Both the position numbers and the translations under genes were made by a program. From NCBI GenBank assembly GCA_030386875.1, contig CM059569.1, positions 45,919,842 to 45,983,841 on the forward strand: a stretch of 64,000 nt of DNA, read 5' to 3'. Of this stretch, positions 21,166 through 34,094 are shown in pieces (the stretch's first letter is position 1; every line of letters begins with the position of its first letter). The notes under the pieces were generated by a model, which saw only the letters and a list, made by a program, of their open reading frames with translations, was not told the DNA's origin and made no database searches. Origin of the DNA: Morinoia aosen. Its lineage: Eukaryota; Arthropoda; Malacostraca; Amphipoda; Talitridae.

Positions 21166-21411
21166 CAGACATGTATGCAGTGGATACTGGAATGAAGTGC
21201 GGTACTTGCGCCGAAGTTGAGAAAAATCGTTTTACGAGTTTTACATCTTTTCGTATGAAAGATGCCTTCATTTTGCTCTAATGTAGATTTTCTTGTGAGA
21301 AGCTTCGAAAAATTTCCGCCTGTTATACAATGGAATGTGAATTGTCAGAATCTTTCAGTCTGTATGTAATGGACTCGATACAAGATCAAAATAATCGAGA
21401 TCCCTACACAT

Positions 21412-21701
21412 GTGCTCGTCGTAGCCGTGTGGTTAAAGTACCCAACCTTCTGCGAAGGTGTCGAGGGTTCGAATCCCGGCACTGTGTGGCGACTTTCTCC
21501 GTTGGGTATAGAGGAAAAAACTCAAAGTGCAATACCCCACTCTATCCAGGTGTCTGAAATGAGTACCGGTCTTGACCGGGGGAAACCATTACGGCGTCCT
21601 GGCGTCAGTTATAAAGCATTTGAAAAACCAATGTACAAGGTGTTATGTTTCAGGCTTGATTGGAAATAAAGCATTTTTAGATACCGATGTTTGTTTGTTT
21701 T
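21412..21701 (+). mobile_element. tRNA-derived SINE, copy 1
   Basis: RNA polymerase III box A TAGCCGTGTGG (21422-21432) and box B GGTTCGAATCC (21466-21476), a perfect match to consensus. A non-tRNA body follows (CCGTTGGGTATA, CAATACCCCACTC, GAAAAACCAATG) and a 3' end GCCGATGTTTGTTTGTTTT-like. Same family as 34957-35259. Confidence 0.9.
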
Positions 21702-22880
21702 ACGTTAGGTTTTGCAAAGCAGTATCTCACAAGCCCATTGTACAAAACAATGTTTCCGAAGTAATGTCCTGGGTGATTTATTGAAAACCCCGAAAACGTC
21801 ACATCATTAGCAGTAATTTGATATCCTGTAAATGATAGAGCTATAAAAAATAAGAGTAGAAGAGACAAGGGTTCCCGTTGAAGGCATTGCCAGTTGAAAA
21901 TATCGACCGGATTCAATGTTTTCCCTGAATAAATTTTCCAGATGTGGATGACCAACAAATATTTCCATCCCAATAGTACCCGCGGTAAAAATATTCATGA
22001 ACTTGTGCACTGGTGAACTCGTATCACAGATACGGTCATTAAGCATCGTTATGAGCGTCATAAAGAGACCAAAGAAGCAGGCACAAGACAAATACGTAAA
22101 TAAATAAACACACCAAAGGCATTAATGGGTATGAAGATTGCAGCAAACCTGTAAATCGTATAGCTCTGAAAGGCCATACATGAGTTGCTGTGATTACAAA
22201 TTCTTGGGCCGATTTCATTGAGAAATTAAACCTGAAGGAAAAAACCTGAAAGTTTGGTTAATCCCTCAAATTGGCATGGGAGGAATATTACCTTATAATA
22301 ATTAATAATTATTAAAAAATAGACTATACGTCATAATTGAACACGTATGCTACTTGAAAGGCACTTTTATCACCTAAGATAAAAATTAGGAGATAAAAAT
22401 TGTGATGCAAACGATGTATTCTTAACGAACATTTACACTTAATTCTGAACCCAGCTGATTCGATGAAAAAAACATTTCTTTACGTAATGAACGGGAGGTC
22501 GACACTAAAACTCAAGGTAAACGGATTTTTTTTCTTCGTTACCTCCATTTTAGGTTTCTGTTAACGCTTCCTCAAACCTCATCCACAAACACCACATCTG
22601 GAAAAGTCGCTCAATCCGGTGTTCAAAATTCATAAAAATTTCAAAAATTTATAGCTGCGCCTCCTTCGCCCCAAAACTCGCTTTTTTATTCAACTTTCAC
22701 GCTGCCCGTATTTTATGGGTGCGAATAATTCATTCATTGTCTATAGTGCGCCAATTTATCATAGTAAGCATATATTCTGACACCCAGTTCATCACACACC
22801 ATTAAATATTAGATGCCAACGTTCTCTGAAAATTATTAAAAACGTGAAAACTCTGGCAAACTAGGCATAACCTAGTAGTT
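21702..22880. other. Unassigned AT-rich sequence
   Basis: No gene, RNA or clear repeat. The minus-strand frames at 21677-22091 overlap in two registers and are not protein-like. Confidence 0.45.
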
Positions 22881-22884
22881 TTAG

Positions 22885-23090
22885 TTTTCGCCTTTTTTAT
22901 TCCTCCTCACGAGCCCCGAACGATTTGGTTCTGAGTGTGAGCATCGAGTCACTTTAATTTCATCCTTTTTTAGACGTCATGGGTCCCGAATGATTAAGGG
23001 TTTGGAGTGGGAGTATTGAGTAGTTTTAATTTCCTCTTTTTTTGTACCTCAGGGCCCCCAACGATTGGGTTTTGAGTACCGATCACAGTC
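22885..23090. repeat. Tandem repeat, three about 75-bp units
   Basis: CC(C)GAA(C/T)GATT...GAGT...TTTTAATTTC(C/A)TC.TTTTT recurs three times. Confidence 0.65.
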
Positions 23091-23559
23091 TGTACAAGTC
23101 TTTTCTCCAGAATTTTCGTGGCACAGAGTTTACAGCGTGTGTGGACTGCTAATGGGTAAACAAACTTGAGACCAAGTCCAAAAGATCGCGTGGCATTTTA
23201 ATAACGTGTTCAGTGGCATTGAAGAAAGGTATTCTAACGAAGAGAGACTGTTTTCCGAGGACTGATATCGATGAGGAATGCTCGGAGGATAGGCCAATGG
23301 GTAGAAATAAAATTAAGGAAAAACAGTGCAAAATCATTCTCGATGCTGACTTTTGATTATATGCCCTAAATTTTTCGAAGCTAAATGTCGTGCAGTGCAT
23401 TAGGCACGCTCAGGAATCATTTCACACTCAGGAAAAACAGAGAATTTGAGTTGATTCTCGGGTAATTTTTTTTTAAAGTATTTCATTTACTGTAAAATGT
23501 TTGGACTTAAAATCAGAAATCTTTTTAGGTCGAAGGTACAAGAGCGTGGCAATCAACGT

Positions 23560-23760
23560 ATTCCTTGTTGAGAAACAGTATATCCAAGTTGATATATTCG
23601 GCTTTAGTGAGCCCATTAGCGCAAAACCTATTGCGCAAGGCTCAGTTGTTTTCGAAATGTGATCAAATTAGTATATAACGGTATAACCAAATTGATGTAT
23701 TGGATTTAAGTGAACCCATTAACATAAACAATCTTGCGATACGCATAGTTTTAGTAAAAT
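23560..23760. repeat. Tandem duplication, about 105-bp unit
   Basis: CCAA(G/A)TTGAT(A/G)TATT...TAGTGAGCCCATTA / TAAGTGAACCCATTA is present twice. Confidence 0.6.
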
Positions 23761-23829
23761 TGTAGCTTACTATTGAATGTATGCATATGTATTTACTTGA
23801 CATATATAATGAGTTCATAAGTTACATAC

Positions 23830-25220
23830 CACGGCCTCCATCTGCAAAGTTTGAAATCGACCTGAAAGTGCGATACCCTGCAGAACTTTGCTTCATTGTT
23901 AGAAAAGGATCATTTTTTGATCCTTGATGTTTTGGCGAGCTCAGACCAAGCTTATGCTTCCTTAAGATTCATTCACAACAGAAGCTTCAAATGAGGCGGA
24001 AAGAGAGCCACATCTCATTTCGGAGCAGCGGGAGGCTTCTCTCATAAATTGAGGAGTGTTTTATTCAGTTGAGTCATCTTGTGGGAAAGTATTGCTTTGG
24101 TCTGAATTGTTTCTCGACTTCACTACGATCATTTCATCTGCACTGTGATGTGTTAAAGCTTCCTCTCAACGAGTTCTGAATTAAAATTTCGAAGATTTTT
24201 CCCGTTTCGAGGAAGTGATCGCATTCTGTTTTTATCTTGTTACTTCAAAGCGTGTGAAATAATTACTCACCATATACGTATCAAAGCTAAGAGGATTGAT
24301 TCATTATGGAGGACTCTTAATTGCGTTCAATTACGCTATTTATTGGCACTGAAGATGATTCAGTCAATTTTTTACATCTGTGCTTCATTTCCTCGCCCGA
24401 AAGTTTACGTTGATTGTGTCATTTTTTCATTTATGAGCGAAGTAGACATCGGAATGAGAAAACAATCAGGCATTTATGCACGAGGATTTTCACCTTAAAT
24501 GTTTTCAGAGCAGAGAAAGTCACACAGTTGCGTTACATAAGGAGTCGGCGGAGAAAATTTAAACTGCTCCTAAACTGCTGTTTTATCTTTTACTATAGTT
24601 TTGCTCTATTGTTCTAAGGAAAATTGTTATGCTATCTATTAACTTCAAATAGTGCTTGGGACCATCAGAAGGCCTTACACAAAAAATTTCATACAGTTCA
24701 GACGTTAGACTTACTGTTTAAAAAACGAAAGCACCTTCGCTATTTCAAGCATGTAAATTACTGATATGAATATCAAGTTCGAAAAGCTGTTCTGAAATAT
24801 CCTGAAATCAATAATTGACCCACTGATGAATAATACTGTGAACATTTTATCAAAAACACACCCGTAAAAATGTTTAAATTATCATGTAGAACTTCAAAGT
24901 ACAAAAACTGTTCTTCACACGGTCAATACGAAGTACAAAAAGATTTTCTCATTGTCAGTGTAAAACTCTCCGAAAAATAAACTTCCTCAATGAATGAGAC
25001 GCTAATGAAAGGATTTGAAAAGAAAGATGTTGATGCATTTTCTTAAACTTTCGTACGTGACAGGAGAATGTAACCATCAGCGGAGGCGTGTTGTTGGTTC
25101 GGCTGGGAAGAGTAATTAAGAGAACGAAAGCCAGCTGTAATCACTGGACCGGATCCCTAAGATTGTAGTCGACGGTTGCTCGCTCTGCCCCTGAACAGTA
25201 GGCAGAAGGTCAATAGGTTC
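23830..25220. other. Unassigned sequence with a GC-richer patch at 25070-25200
   Basis: No supported gene. The patch at 25070-25200 has a short open frame after a pyrimidine-rich AG, but with no second exon to join. Confidence 0.4.
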
Positions 25221-25239
25221 GCAAAATGTTAGCCGCTGC

Positions 25240-25740
25240 CATTTCGGTTGACTGAATGGATCATGGCACACATCGTAAGACGAAGTAACTTGGGGTGCAT
25301 GCCAAAAATACCATTGAAGTTTGGTGTGTGACGTAGTAGCTTAAGGTAATTCACAAAAATTGCTATACATTTTATGACTGGCGAAGCTCCTTTGGGTAGC
25401 ATGTCACAAAATATCCTCAAATGTTGGTGTTAACTGAAGTAGCTTGGAGTAACATGCCAAAAATATCATCAAAAATTGATTTTACATCAAATGGCTTGGG
25501 GTTACACGAAAAAATGGCACCGGATTTCGGTGTCTGGTGAAGTAGCTTGCGGTAAAAGGCCAAAAATATCATCGAGTTTTAGTGACTGACGAAGTTTCTT
25601 CAGAGTAACATACCAAAAACACATTGTAGTGTAAAATTTCGGTATCTTTAGGAGTAGCTGAGGATAAAATCCAAAAAAATATCATCGAATTTCGGTGTCT
25701 GAAGTACCACAGGATAACATGAAAAAAGTTATTATCATGA
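25240..25740. repeat. Degenerate minisatellite, about eight 60-bp units
   Basis: GAAGTAGCTTGGGGTAACAT...CCAAAAATATCATCGAATTT...CGGTGTCTG recurs with many changes. Confidence 0.75.
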
Positions 25741-26639
25741 TAGCATAGAAAAAACAATTATAATAGAAGTTTGGTGAGAGAGTCTTGGAAGGAGTAAGAA
25801 ATGTTTTCCGTCTACGGCTTCACGGATAGAGAGGTGGTTTTTTTTTGAGGTTGTGGTGTCTCAATAGAGTACGCTGTGCAGTAGATATAGCACGACATTT
25901 CGGTCATGAAAACCTGAACCTTCTTCCGTGGGAAAAGCTATTTCTGTCATAAAGGTCAAGCACAGGTATGATCTGACTGTTGCTAACTCGCATTTACATG
26001 AAATTATTTAGAAATTGTACTGCTGGGTTCCGACATGATATGTAACGCGCGTCATGATTTATTAGGGTTGATCTCACCGTGAAAGAACCGAGAATTCTGA
26101 ATTTTTTGTGACCAGTGTGCAAAGTGCCCTGCGCAGTTGAAGTCAGATTTATAATATTCATTACAAAGAAAATCTGTGAAAAAGAAAGAAAAAGAAAAAA
26201 GAAAAAATGTTTATTTCCAAGTCGTCACATGATATACATGCCAACATATTGGCTTTTAAAAGAAAAAAAAAGAAAAAAAAAGAAAAACAGTATATTTCCA
26301 ATATAGATGGTACAAAAGTACAATCATTGGTTTTTAAAATCTCTTAAAATTAATACATTTAGATGATACACACACACGAGTATTGTAAAACTCGTGTCAC
26401 TAGTCGAAAAGAAAGATTGAGGGCAATGTACTCCTAATCTTGCTTAATCTACATTTGATAATACATGTAATGATAATTATAAGAGACAACACAATTTCAT
26501 GGACGATGCATTTTCATTGTGAGGTGAAAACATTTTTGACAGTTTACATGTACATGACATAAAACTTCGCAATTCTTGAAGCCAGGAAATAATACATGAA
26601 TCGCTTGTTTCGGCCAATGTTCAAAAGTGTCATTGTGAG

Positions 26640-27060
26640 GAAGCATGAAAAAAATATATGTATATATAAATATACATCCGTATACATATACACACACATA
26701 TATATTCATACATATACATACATGTACATATACACACATACATATACATGTATACACGTACACATAAGCATGAGGACCAAGAAGATAATAAGTTTTGTAT
26801 TTCTAATCCAACAATTTTAACATAGCGGTCATTAGTTGATAAGCATTTTATTTAAACAAAAAGTGGATGATCGCACAACAAATGTATAGTTTTTACATGA
26901 ATGCTTTACAATAATAAAGACAAGACGAGTAAGGTAATGTTACAAGTTGAGAGTAAACAGAAAAAAGACCATTATCTTCAGTAAAATGCTAGTTGTCAGT
27001 CTAGTACACACATGTGTGCACATATACACGCAAATATACACATATACACATGCACGCACA
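26640..27060. repeat. ATAC/ATGT and CA-rich microsatellites
   Basis: 26655-26765 is a mix of TATACATA and CACACATA. 27005-27060 has ACACATATACAC words. Frames across them are low-complexity. Confidence 0.85.
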
Positions 27061-27334
27061 TAATTACACCAAACTCGTAAGGATACACAAATGCATTTCT
27101 ATTCATCGAAGCAATACATACGCATTCTATTTAGTGTCATACGCACAGCGTGCACACGTACAGATTTATACAAGTAAGCATGTGCGCGAATATCAGTGTA
27201 AAACCAGTCAGTATAAACCAGAAATTCCAATTGAGGGAAACGGAGAAAATATCTTTTATTATGGCATGAATTTTATAAAATTTCGTACTACAAATAGTGG
27301 CACCAAAAGTTTCTTAAATATAGGGCATCCTAAA

Positions 27335-27770
27335 ACAAATGTTCCATACGAGGAGTACTAATTGACAAACCATCCGAGGTGTACAAGTAGATAAGCCATA
27401 CGAGGCATAATAATAGACAAACTATACGAGGTGTACTAATAGACAAACTGTCAGAGGTGTACAAGTAGATAGACCATACGAGGTATATTAATTGACAAAA
27501 TATACGAGGCGTACTAATAGACAAACCATTCGTGGTGTGCTAGTAGTCCAACAAAAGTTCTATACTAGGAGTACTAATTGACAAACCATCCGAGGTGTAC
27601 AAATAGATAAGCCATACGAGGCATAATAATAATAGGCAAACTATACGAGGTGTACTAATAGACAAGCTATCAGAGGTGTACAAAATAGATAGACCATACG
27701 AGGCATATTAATAGACAAAATATACGAGGCGTACTAATAGACAAACCACACGTGGCTTGCCAATAGTCTA
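27335..27770. repeat. Higher-order minisatellite, about 28-bp monomer, about 210-bp super-unit
   Basis: Monomers ATACGAGG.GTACTAATAGAC are arranged in an eight-member block that occurs twice in the same order. Each block starts with AGGAGTACTAATTGACAAAC and ends with a CGTGG(T/C) monomer. Confidence 0.85.
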
Positions 27771-29874
27771 TCTCTGTCAAGGGTAGTTGAATGAGAAATG
27801 AAAAATATGCCCTAAAAATATGCAAAGCCCTATCACCACCAAAAACATATTTCATATCTTCTCGATATTCACCACATCATGCGGACATGGGTACATGGGA
27901 TAAAATAGAGATACAGTGTAAGCCGGTTACCACTCATGATTGACAAATATCTACAAAATATTGGTAGAAATGGGTAAACAAACATATATTCAATATCAAA
28001 ATTCATAGCTTGTACAACATGCGGACAGAACGATAATTTTACTACGATTCATATGCTCAAATTGCACTTTATTTCATTAATTATATATGACATTAATCCG
28101 ATTCACAGAAACGCCCTCTGGGGAAGTGATAGATCTATTTTTGAATCATTTGATTCTTTTATGCACAAGAGACGGTCAAGTTCAAAGTAATTATTAATAG
28201 ATTTTGTTTATTTTCTACAAATAGTATGTATAAGGTCTCTTGCACAATTGACACTACATTACTTGTAATGTTATTAGACAATCATTAATATGAACACTAT
28301 GTATATCGAGAGGTCAACCTTGAATAAATTTAACGCTGGTACATTTCGCTTAGCATAATTTGACACTAAAAATTGGAAGCCCAAAATTACATTAATCTTT
28401 CAAATGCCTCAATAATAAACTCTTTTCTTCACTCTAAAGGTTAACATTTGTGGATGAAAGGCACTTTTTTGTGTATAACATTCGAGAATAAATTCAGGCC
28501 ATTTTTTGGTAAGAGAGCAAGGAAAAAAGGGGGTCATTTGTATTTTGAAACTGTGAAACTGTGCTCCCGAAGACTATTTTAGCAGTTATGCTTCATTTTT
28601 ATGTTTGTAAGAGAAACGGCAAACTTTTACGGCTATAACTTTTTGTAAGCTTCACTGTTCCTTAAATTAAGCTGTCTGGAAGGCAACATCCAAAGGAAGC
28701 ACAGCTTTGCCTTCGATTGACTGCGACCTTTTGTTAGAGAAAAACTCCAAACGGTCTCTCACTTTCAGGGAAAGATAAATCACATGGAATTTCCACTCGT
28801 GGAAGCCCTGCTTTTATTTCATGACCTCCAGCTGTCTGGCTTTGGAGAATTGGAAGGTGCATGGGCAGAAAATTGTTAGCCCACTCACACAGTGTATCCC
28901 TCGTCTCTCAACCGTCGGCGTTAACGACCGGGTCGACGTAGAGTTACTCTTCGCTCGGCAATTTTGAAATTTGCGGGTTTGTTTGTTTAGGTATTTCAGA
29001 ATACGTTTTTATCATGGCGACCCTTTCGTCGTTTTAAAACACTGCTAGGTTATTAATAGGGTTTTATTTGGTTGCAAGTACTGCGTTGCTCGGCAAAAAT
29101 GTAGGTTTTTTATTGTGTTGGAAAAATTTGTGTGTCCTATGTCAAATAATTTTTTTTCTGAAATAATTCACTTGAATTACATTATTTAGCTTCGAATAGT
29201 GGTTCATTTCCAAAGTTTTCACAGCGAAAGCTATTTAGACTAAACTTTTACAGGCTGCATTGCCAACGTGTTCAAGCTCACTCAGAAAAGAAACGCGAAT
29301 TTCAATTACATTTAAATAGAATGACAAAATGAAGCTAGGCCTACGTAAAATTATTTCGCAACTTTTTTTGCTTTAAATATTAGTAAGAAAATGTGTTCCG
29401 CCCGTCTATTTCTAACCCACTAGTCGAATCATTTAAAATCCAATACAAGACGCCAGTATAGTATAATTATGAGTCCGCACGCAGGTATTCGGAGCCCTGC
29501 ATTTTTTCAGTCAAAGTCTGCTGTAGCTCATTCGCCTTAGGGCACCAATCCGTAATCCCTCTGTACACTTGATATGTGATAGAATAATACACATAGGGTA
29601 TTCAAACTAGGTGTTTGACTTTGGATGTCAATCTTACGCTGTTCACCAATTTTCATATGCATGAATTCTTTGCATTATAGAATTTACATTTCGTAAATAT
29701 TAAAATTACTCAAAAGTTGAGTCTGCATCACCGGATGTCAAAAACTAGAAGAATTTCAAGCAATAAAATAACTCTTGACTTCATTGTCGACTGTACATAA
29801 CTTAGTAACAAATGGAGTCCTGCTTGAAGGTTCTTCTCGTGTCCTCGTAGACGTGAAAATATCATTAACACGCT
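27771..29874. other. Unassigned sequence
   Basis: No supported gene. GC-richer patches at 28680-28800 and 28890-28970 contain short open frames after AG dinucleotides but no joinable exon set. Confidence 0.4.
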
Positions 29875-29878
29875 GACT

Positions 29879-30148
29879 GCCTACGCATTGGGGCATAAGA
29901 GTACCACTAGGTAAATTTTTAATTTACGTATCGGTGTGAATGAACTGCATTTCAATTATTTCAAGATCTTTTTTAGAAGAGATTCAAGCATACGAGATAA
30001 AATATCCTCATGCTATTATTTCGAGCTACAATATTTTTCGATCAGTAATCAGTAATCGATCAGTATTTATGATCAGTGATCAGTACTTACAACCTTAGTT
30101 AACATGAGACCGCTGGTCCTACATGTGCGTCCAGAGGCAGCGAACGTG
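29879..30148. mobile_element. TTAA-flanked MITE, copy 1
   Basis: 270 bp between TTAA (29875-29878) and TTAA (30149-30152). Ends CACGCTGACTGCCTACG and, in reverse complement, CACGTTCGCTGCCTCTG. Interior GTACCACTAGGTAAAT near the left end is shared with the other copies. TTAA target and absence of ORF fit a piggyBac-type MITE. Confidence 0.85.
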
Positions 30149-30223
30149 TTAATATAAAATAAGACATTTGAGCTGTCAGAAAATATCGCTCGCAATGACA
30201 ACGTTAACCCCCTAGTTCATTTT

Positions 30224-30446
30224 GGATCTTTTCAAGATAACCCCCGCCACTAATGCAACACATAAGTTCATCCACTTCTAACTTTCGAAATAATGCACCA
30301 AACGACTTCAAATTTTAATTGAACGAAAGATTAAAACATCATTTCGTTTGAGAGTAATTTGAAGTCAATAGGTGCATTATTTCGAAAGTTACAGAGGAGT
30401 GAACTTATGTGTTGCATTAGTGGCGGGGCTTATCTGGAAAAGATAC
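30224..30446. mobile_element. MITE with 8-bp target duplication
   Basis: 223 bp. Ends GGATCTTTTCAAGATAACCC and, in reverse complement, GTATCTTTTCCAGATAAGCC. The inverted arms continue through GCCACTAATGCAACACATAA and TTTCGAAATAATGCACC. Direct repeat TTCATTTT on both sides (30216-30223, 30447-30454). The paralogous segment at 31515-31690 lacks it. Confidence 0.88.
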
Positions 30447-30784
30447 TTCATTTTGATATAAAAATTTACGTTAGAGAGGAAAGATGGCTGCCTTTCGACG
30501 GTGTCGGGTACTAATTTTACTGTTATAGTATATTTTCCGGTTGTTTCTCCTCTTTGTTTCTAACATAGCTATTAGGTAACCTTGATTCTAACTTACAGTT
30601 CAAATTATTTACCGTTTCGTAGATTAAGAGTTTGTTGACTAAGATTTAGTAGCAGAATAGCGATTAAATTTATAAATTTTATTTTCTGATAGTAAGCTCG
30701 ACATAAATGGACAAAACTCAGAAATAAATACTGATATGTGTTCAACAAGTGTCATTTTCTCTATATTGCGTCTATTGCAGTTCT

Positions 30785-31110
30785 CACCTTTTTTGAGTTA
30801 TTGCAAAAAATTCTATTAAGAACATTTAGAGGTGCTTCTTCTAAATGTATAAAACGACAGGGCTGGTTGTAATCAACTTAGTCTTGGAATGTCCTTTAAA
30901 ACGTAAATTAAAAATTGACTTGAATTCTTATTAAATTTTGTACCTAATGTTACATTTGTTTAGTTGTTACGAACAGATTCTATTCACAACATCTAGAGGC
31001 GTATTTTTTAAATGACCAGTACAACAGTGCTTATTATAATCAACCTATATTGGGATGTCGCCTAAAACGTCACACATTTACTCGAATTCTTATTAAATTT
31101 CGCACCTAAT
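30785..31110. repeat. Tandem duplication, about 175-bp unit
   Basis: GTTATTGCAAAAAATTCTATT / GTTACGAACAGATTCTATTC through GAATTCTTATTAAATTT(T/C)G(T/C)ACCTAAT is present twice. Confidence 0.75.
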
Positions 31111-31514
31111 AGCAGGCTGAAATTTATCAGGATGAACGAGAAAAGGTGTTCTTTCGCGCCAAAATTCTCTGGAAGCGAACAGTAAAATTTGAATTCCTGG
31201 AAGATCTTCAAAATGCGATTAACCGATCAAGGGTCTAATCACTCGAGTGATCAGACGAAGTTTCACTCTAGGAGAAACTAGCTGACTAGGCATAATGAAG
31301 AGTCCTTTGGTGTTATGATCGTGTAGATCTGGCGTGTACCAAAATTGCCAATGAGGCATTTTTTAAGGTCTAAGTACTCAAGTTAGAGCTGAAGTGAAAG
31401 AAGCTTGGCCATGAAAACTGTGCAGCATCTAAAACCCAGTAAACTTGTCAGATGCTGGGCGTTTTGGCCAGCTCATTCGCTAGTATACATTTACAAGAGT
31501 AAATGTCAAAATAT

Positions 31515-31690
31515 CATCATGTGTAAAATGAGAACTTTGAGCTGTGGGAGAATGTTGCTCACAATGACGTCGTAAACCCCAATTTATTTCAGAGCGAGAA
31601 TTTACTTGAGAGAGGAAAAATGACCTGCTTTCGGCGATATGGGCACTGTACTTCTATGTATTTTCTGATGCTGTTTCTTTTTGTTTCTAA
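31515..31690. repeat. Diverged paralogue of 30150-30545, without the two MITEs
   Basis: TAAAATGAGAACTTTGAGCTG, GCTCACAATGAC and GAGAGAGGAAA parallel the flanks of the MITEs at 29879 and 30224. The sequence runs on without either insert. Confidence 0.75.
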
Positions 31691-31714
31691 AATTACAATC
31701 AGCGAACGTTGATG

Positions 31715-31805
31715 ATACGTGGGCATGACTGCACGAGGCCTTGACGTCCAAGTCGTGGAGTGAGGAAGCTCTAACTACCACTCTACCTCGCCAATGCACC
31801 CACTC
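31715..31805 (-). mobile_element. Degenerate tRNA-like sequence (possible SINE head)
   Basis: On the minus strand GGCGAGGTAGAGTGGTAGTT resembles a box A region, with a poor box B about 50 bp on (GCAGTCATGCCCAC). No body shared with the other SINEs. Confidence 0.3.
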
Positions 31806-31807
31806 AT

Positions 31808-31965
31808 GCAGGATCAAGCTTTATTAAGAGATTTGTGGGTACAGAATAATTAACTTGAAACTACAAATTTTCGATATCAGAAAGTACAGGATCAAGCGTT
31901 ATCAAGAGATTTGTGACTATGGAAATTAACTTGAAAATTGCGAAAAATTTCCGATCCGAGAATTT
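31808..31965. repeat. Tandem duplication, about 78-bp unit
   Basis: AGGATCAAGC(T/G)TTAT(T/C)AAGAGATTTGTG through AATTAACTTGAAA is present twice. Confidence 0.75.
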
Positions 31966-32334
31966 TTACGTCCTGTTTTTCCAATCAAAATACCTCTCAT
32001 GAACTCGATGAGTTCATGCTTTTCAACCGTATTTTTCTTCATAATCGAATTTAAGAGAGGTGCTGCACCAATTTTCCATTTTCAAGCAGTTTCACTTAAC
32101 TTCTAAACCTTTTTTGAACAATGTTATTTTCCACCATACCTATTTCACGAGTTAGCCAATTTTGGCTTTCATGAGCGATGTATGTGCTGCTAAACGTTGC
32201 TGATGTTACGAAACTTTTTCTTTACTGAGTTGGGTCGTTGCGGAAGAAAGGGAACATTTACTGCAAGGAGTGTACCATCACGGAGCCTCAGAGAAAGAGA
32301 AATTCAATGAGACAGATGCCTTGAAAAGGCTTAA

Positions 32335-32602
32335 CACGCTGACTTCGAAGTGGTACTTATGTGTACCACTAGGTAGATTGCTCATTTACGTACCGGAATA
32401 TGTAAATAACATTTTAACTATTTTGATACGTTTTATTAAATAAATTTTTGAGTGAAATGTAACACATTATGGTTCAAGTGTATTCTTTACACCTTTCAAA
32501 AAGGTTAAAATGTATTAGAGCAGAAAAGAAGGTTTTTTTCAAAATGACTTTTCAAGCCTAACAAAACTGAACACAAGCAACCGCACAATCGGAGTCAACG
32601 TG
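32335..32602. mobile_element. TTAA-flanked MITE, copy 2
   Basis: 268 bp between TTAA (32331-32334) and TTAA (32603-32606). Ends CACGCTGACTTCGAAG and CACGTTGACTCCGATTG (reverse complement). Contains GTGTACCACTAGGTAGATTG. Confidence 0.88.
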
Positions 32603-32606
32603 TTAA

Positions 32607-34090
32607 AAGCTAAACCAGAGCTTCTAAATTCGATATTGCTCAATCGCCCTGTGGGCAGATTATCTAGCGCAGTATTATTAAAATTTCCACTCTCGACACC
32701 CATCTTATATATTTTATTACAACACCCATATTGATAATATATCAAGAAATGATCTTTATGTTAAGACATTTTAGAAACGTATGAGGTTTTTTATTGTATC
32801 CTCTTTATTGGAAATAAATTATTTTTCTTTTTTCTTTCGGCCACCCACTTCCTAATTTTGTAGCCACATTGCGAAAGCGGACGTTATGAAATACCTGTTT
32901 TCATGCACACACGTCCAAAGTAGGTCGAACGTGCAGCTATACAGTGTGGCAGGGACTGGTCGATGAATCAATGGAAGAGAATGATATTCTCCGACTAGTC
33001 ATGTTAGTCATTTTTTCCCGCCACAAGACTTGTATAGAGCGCTCCAACACTCGCTGTAGATCTCACCTGAGCTGGCTTTGAAGCTCCCTGCAGGGTAGAT
33101 AATGATTTAGACAGCCATGTTGTGAAGTTCCTTCTGTCAAGCGTTATCGTGCATGGAATAATAAAACTAATTGCAATTATAAAACTGGTTATGAACTGTT
33201 GAAATGTGAGGACTGGCTGAAATTATGCGATACCGAGCATAGATTATCGAAGTTCTATAATAAAATTTCCTAGTATGAAAAACTAAAACTTCGCTGTAAC
33301 AACCCTCATAAAACCAGAAATATAGGCTGTGGAACCCGTCAGTTTAAGTGGTGAAGGGAACAGGGAATTTTTTTACTGTTTCAGTTTCTACAGTGTCCAT
33401 AAAAAACTCTTTATACCGACGTGTTGAATGTTATTCTTTTTCGTCTAATGATGGATATAACAGTTACTAAAAAATGACGCTTCATTTTTAATTTTTTCAA
33501 TGAAGTTAAATGGCATCCTGTAATTCCTCTTATATTTTCCAAACGGTTCAGAAAAGATCTTAGCAATGTTCCAGTTGTATGCGTTGTTTTAGCGCATTCA
33601 ATGACCAAGACATTGATCTCTTACAGGGAGTGCGTGTTGTACGATGATGATGGCGTGAATTGAACGTTGAATTCTGAATGCAAAGTATGCAAAAAGAGGG
33701 CAAATATGTTCATGAGTACTTATACAGGCTATTGAGCAATCACCTTTGTAAATATAATATAATATCTGTGGCAGGAAGTTTTGAGATAAGTTCAAAATTA
33801 GAATTAATTTCTGACGTTTTTAGTATAAAGAAGTGGGGCAGATATTGATTCAAGATGCGAGTAGAACTCTTTTTTCTGAGCCTAGATATTTCTGAACATA
33901 TACCAGGATTAAACAAGGCATGCATCTATGGGGTCGCATACAGACTACAATATTTTTACGTACTAGTTTTTAATGTGACCTAAATCGCAATAACAAAGAC
34001 TCACAGGCCTTAGCCCTAATTTTATTTTTTATTTCTCAGACCTAAGCCCTTATTTTTTTCTCAGCCATTATTTTATCAAATCTTGGCGCA
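32607..34090. other. Unassigned AT-rich sequence
   Basis: No gene, RNA or clear repeat recognised. Confidence 0.45.
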
Positions 34091-34094
34091 CAAA

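Noticed and set aside
23980-24052. Plus-strand short frame after CATTCACAACAG
   Set aside because: About 22 codons before a stop. The reverse strand is equally open, so it cannot be told from chance.
26497-26820. Frames rich in Tyr/Ile/His and Cys/Val
   Set aside because: Low-complexity translations of the ATAC/CACA microsatellite.
28640-28970. GC-richer patches with short exon-like frames on both strands
   Set aside because: No consistent splice phases or recognisable protein.
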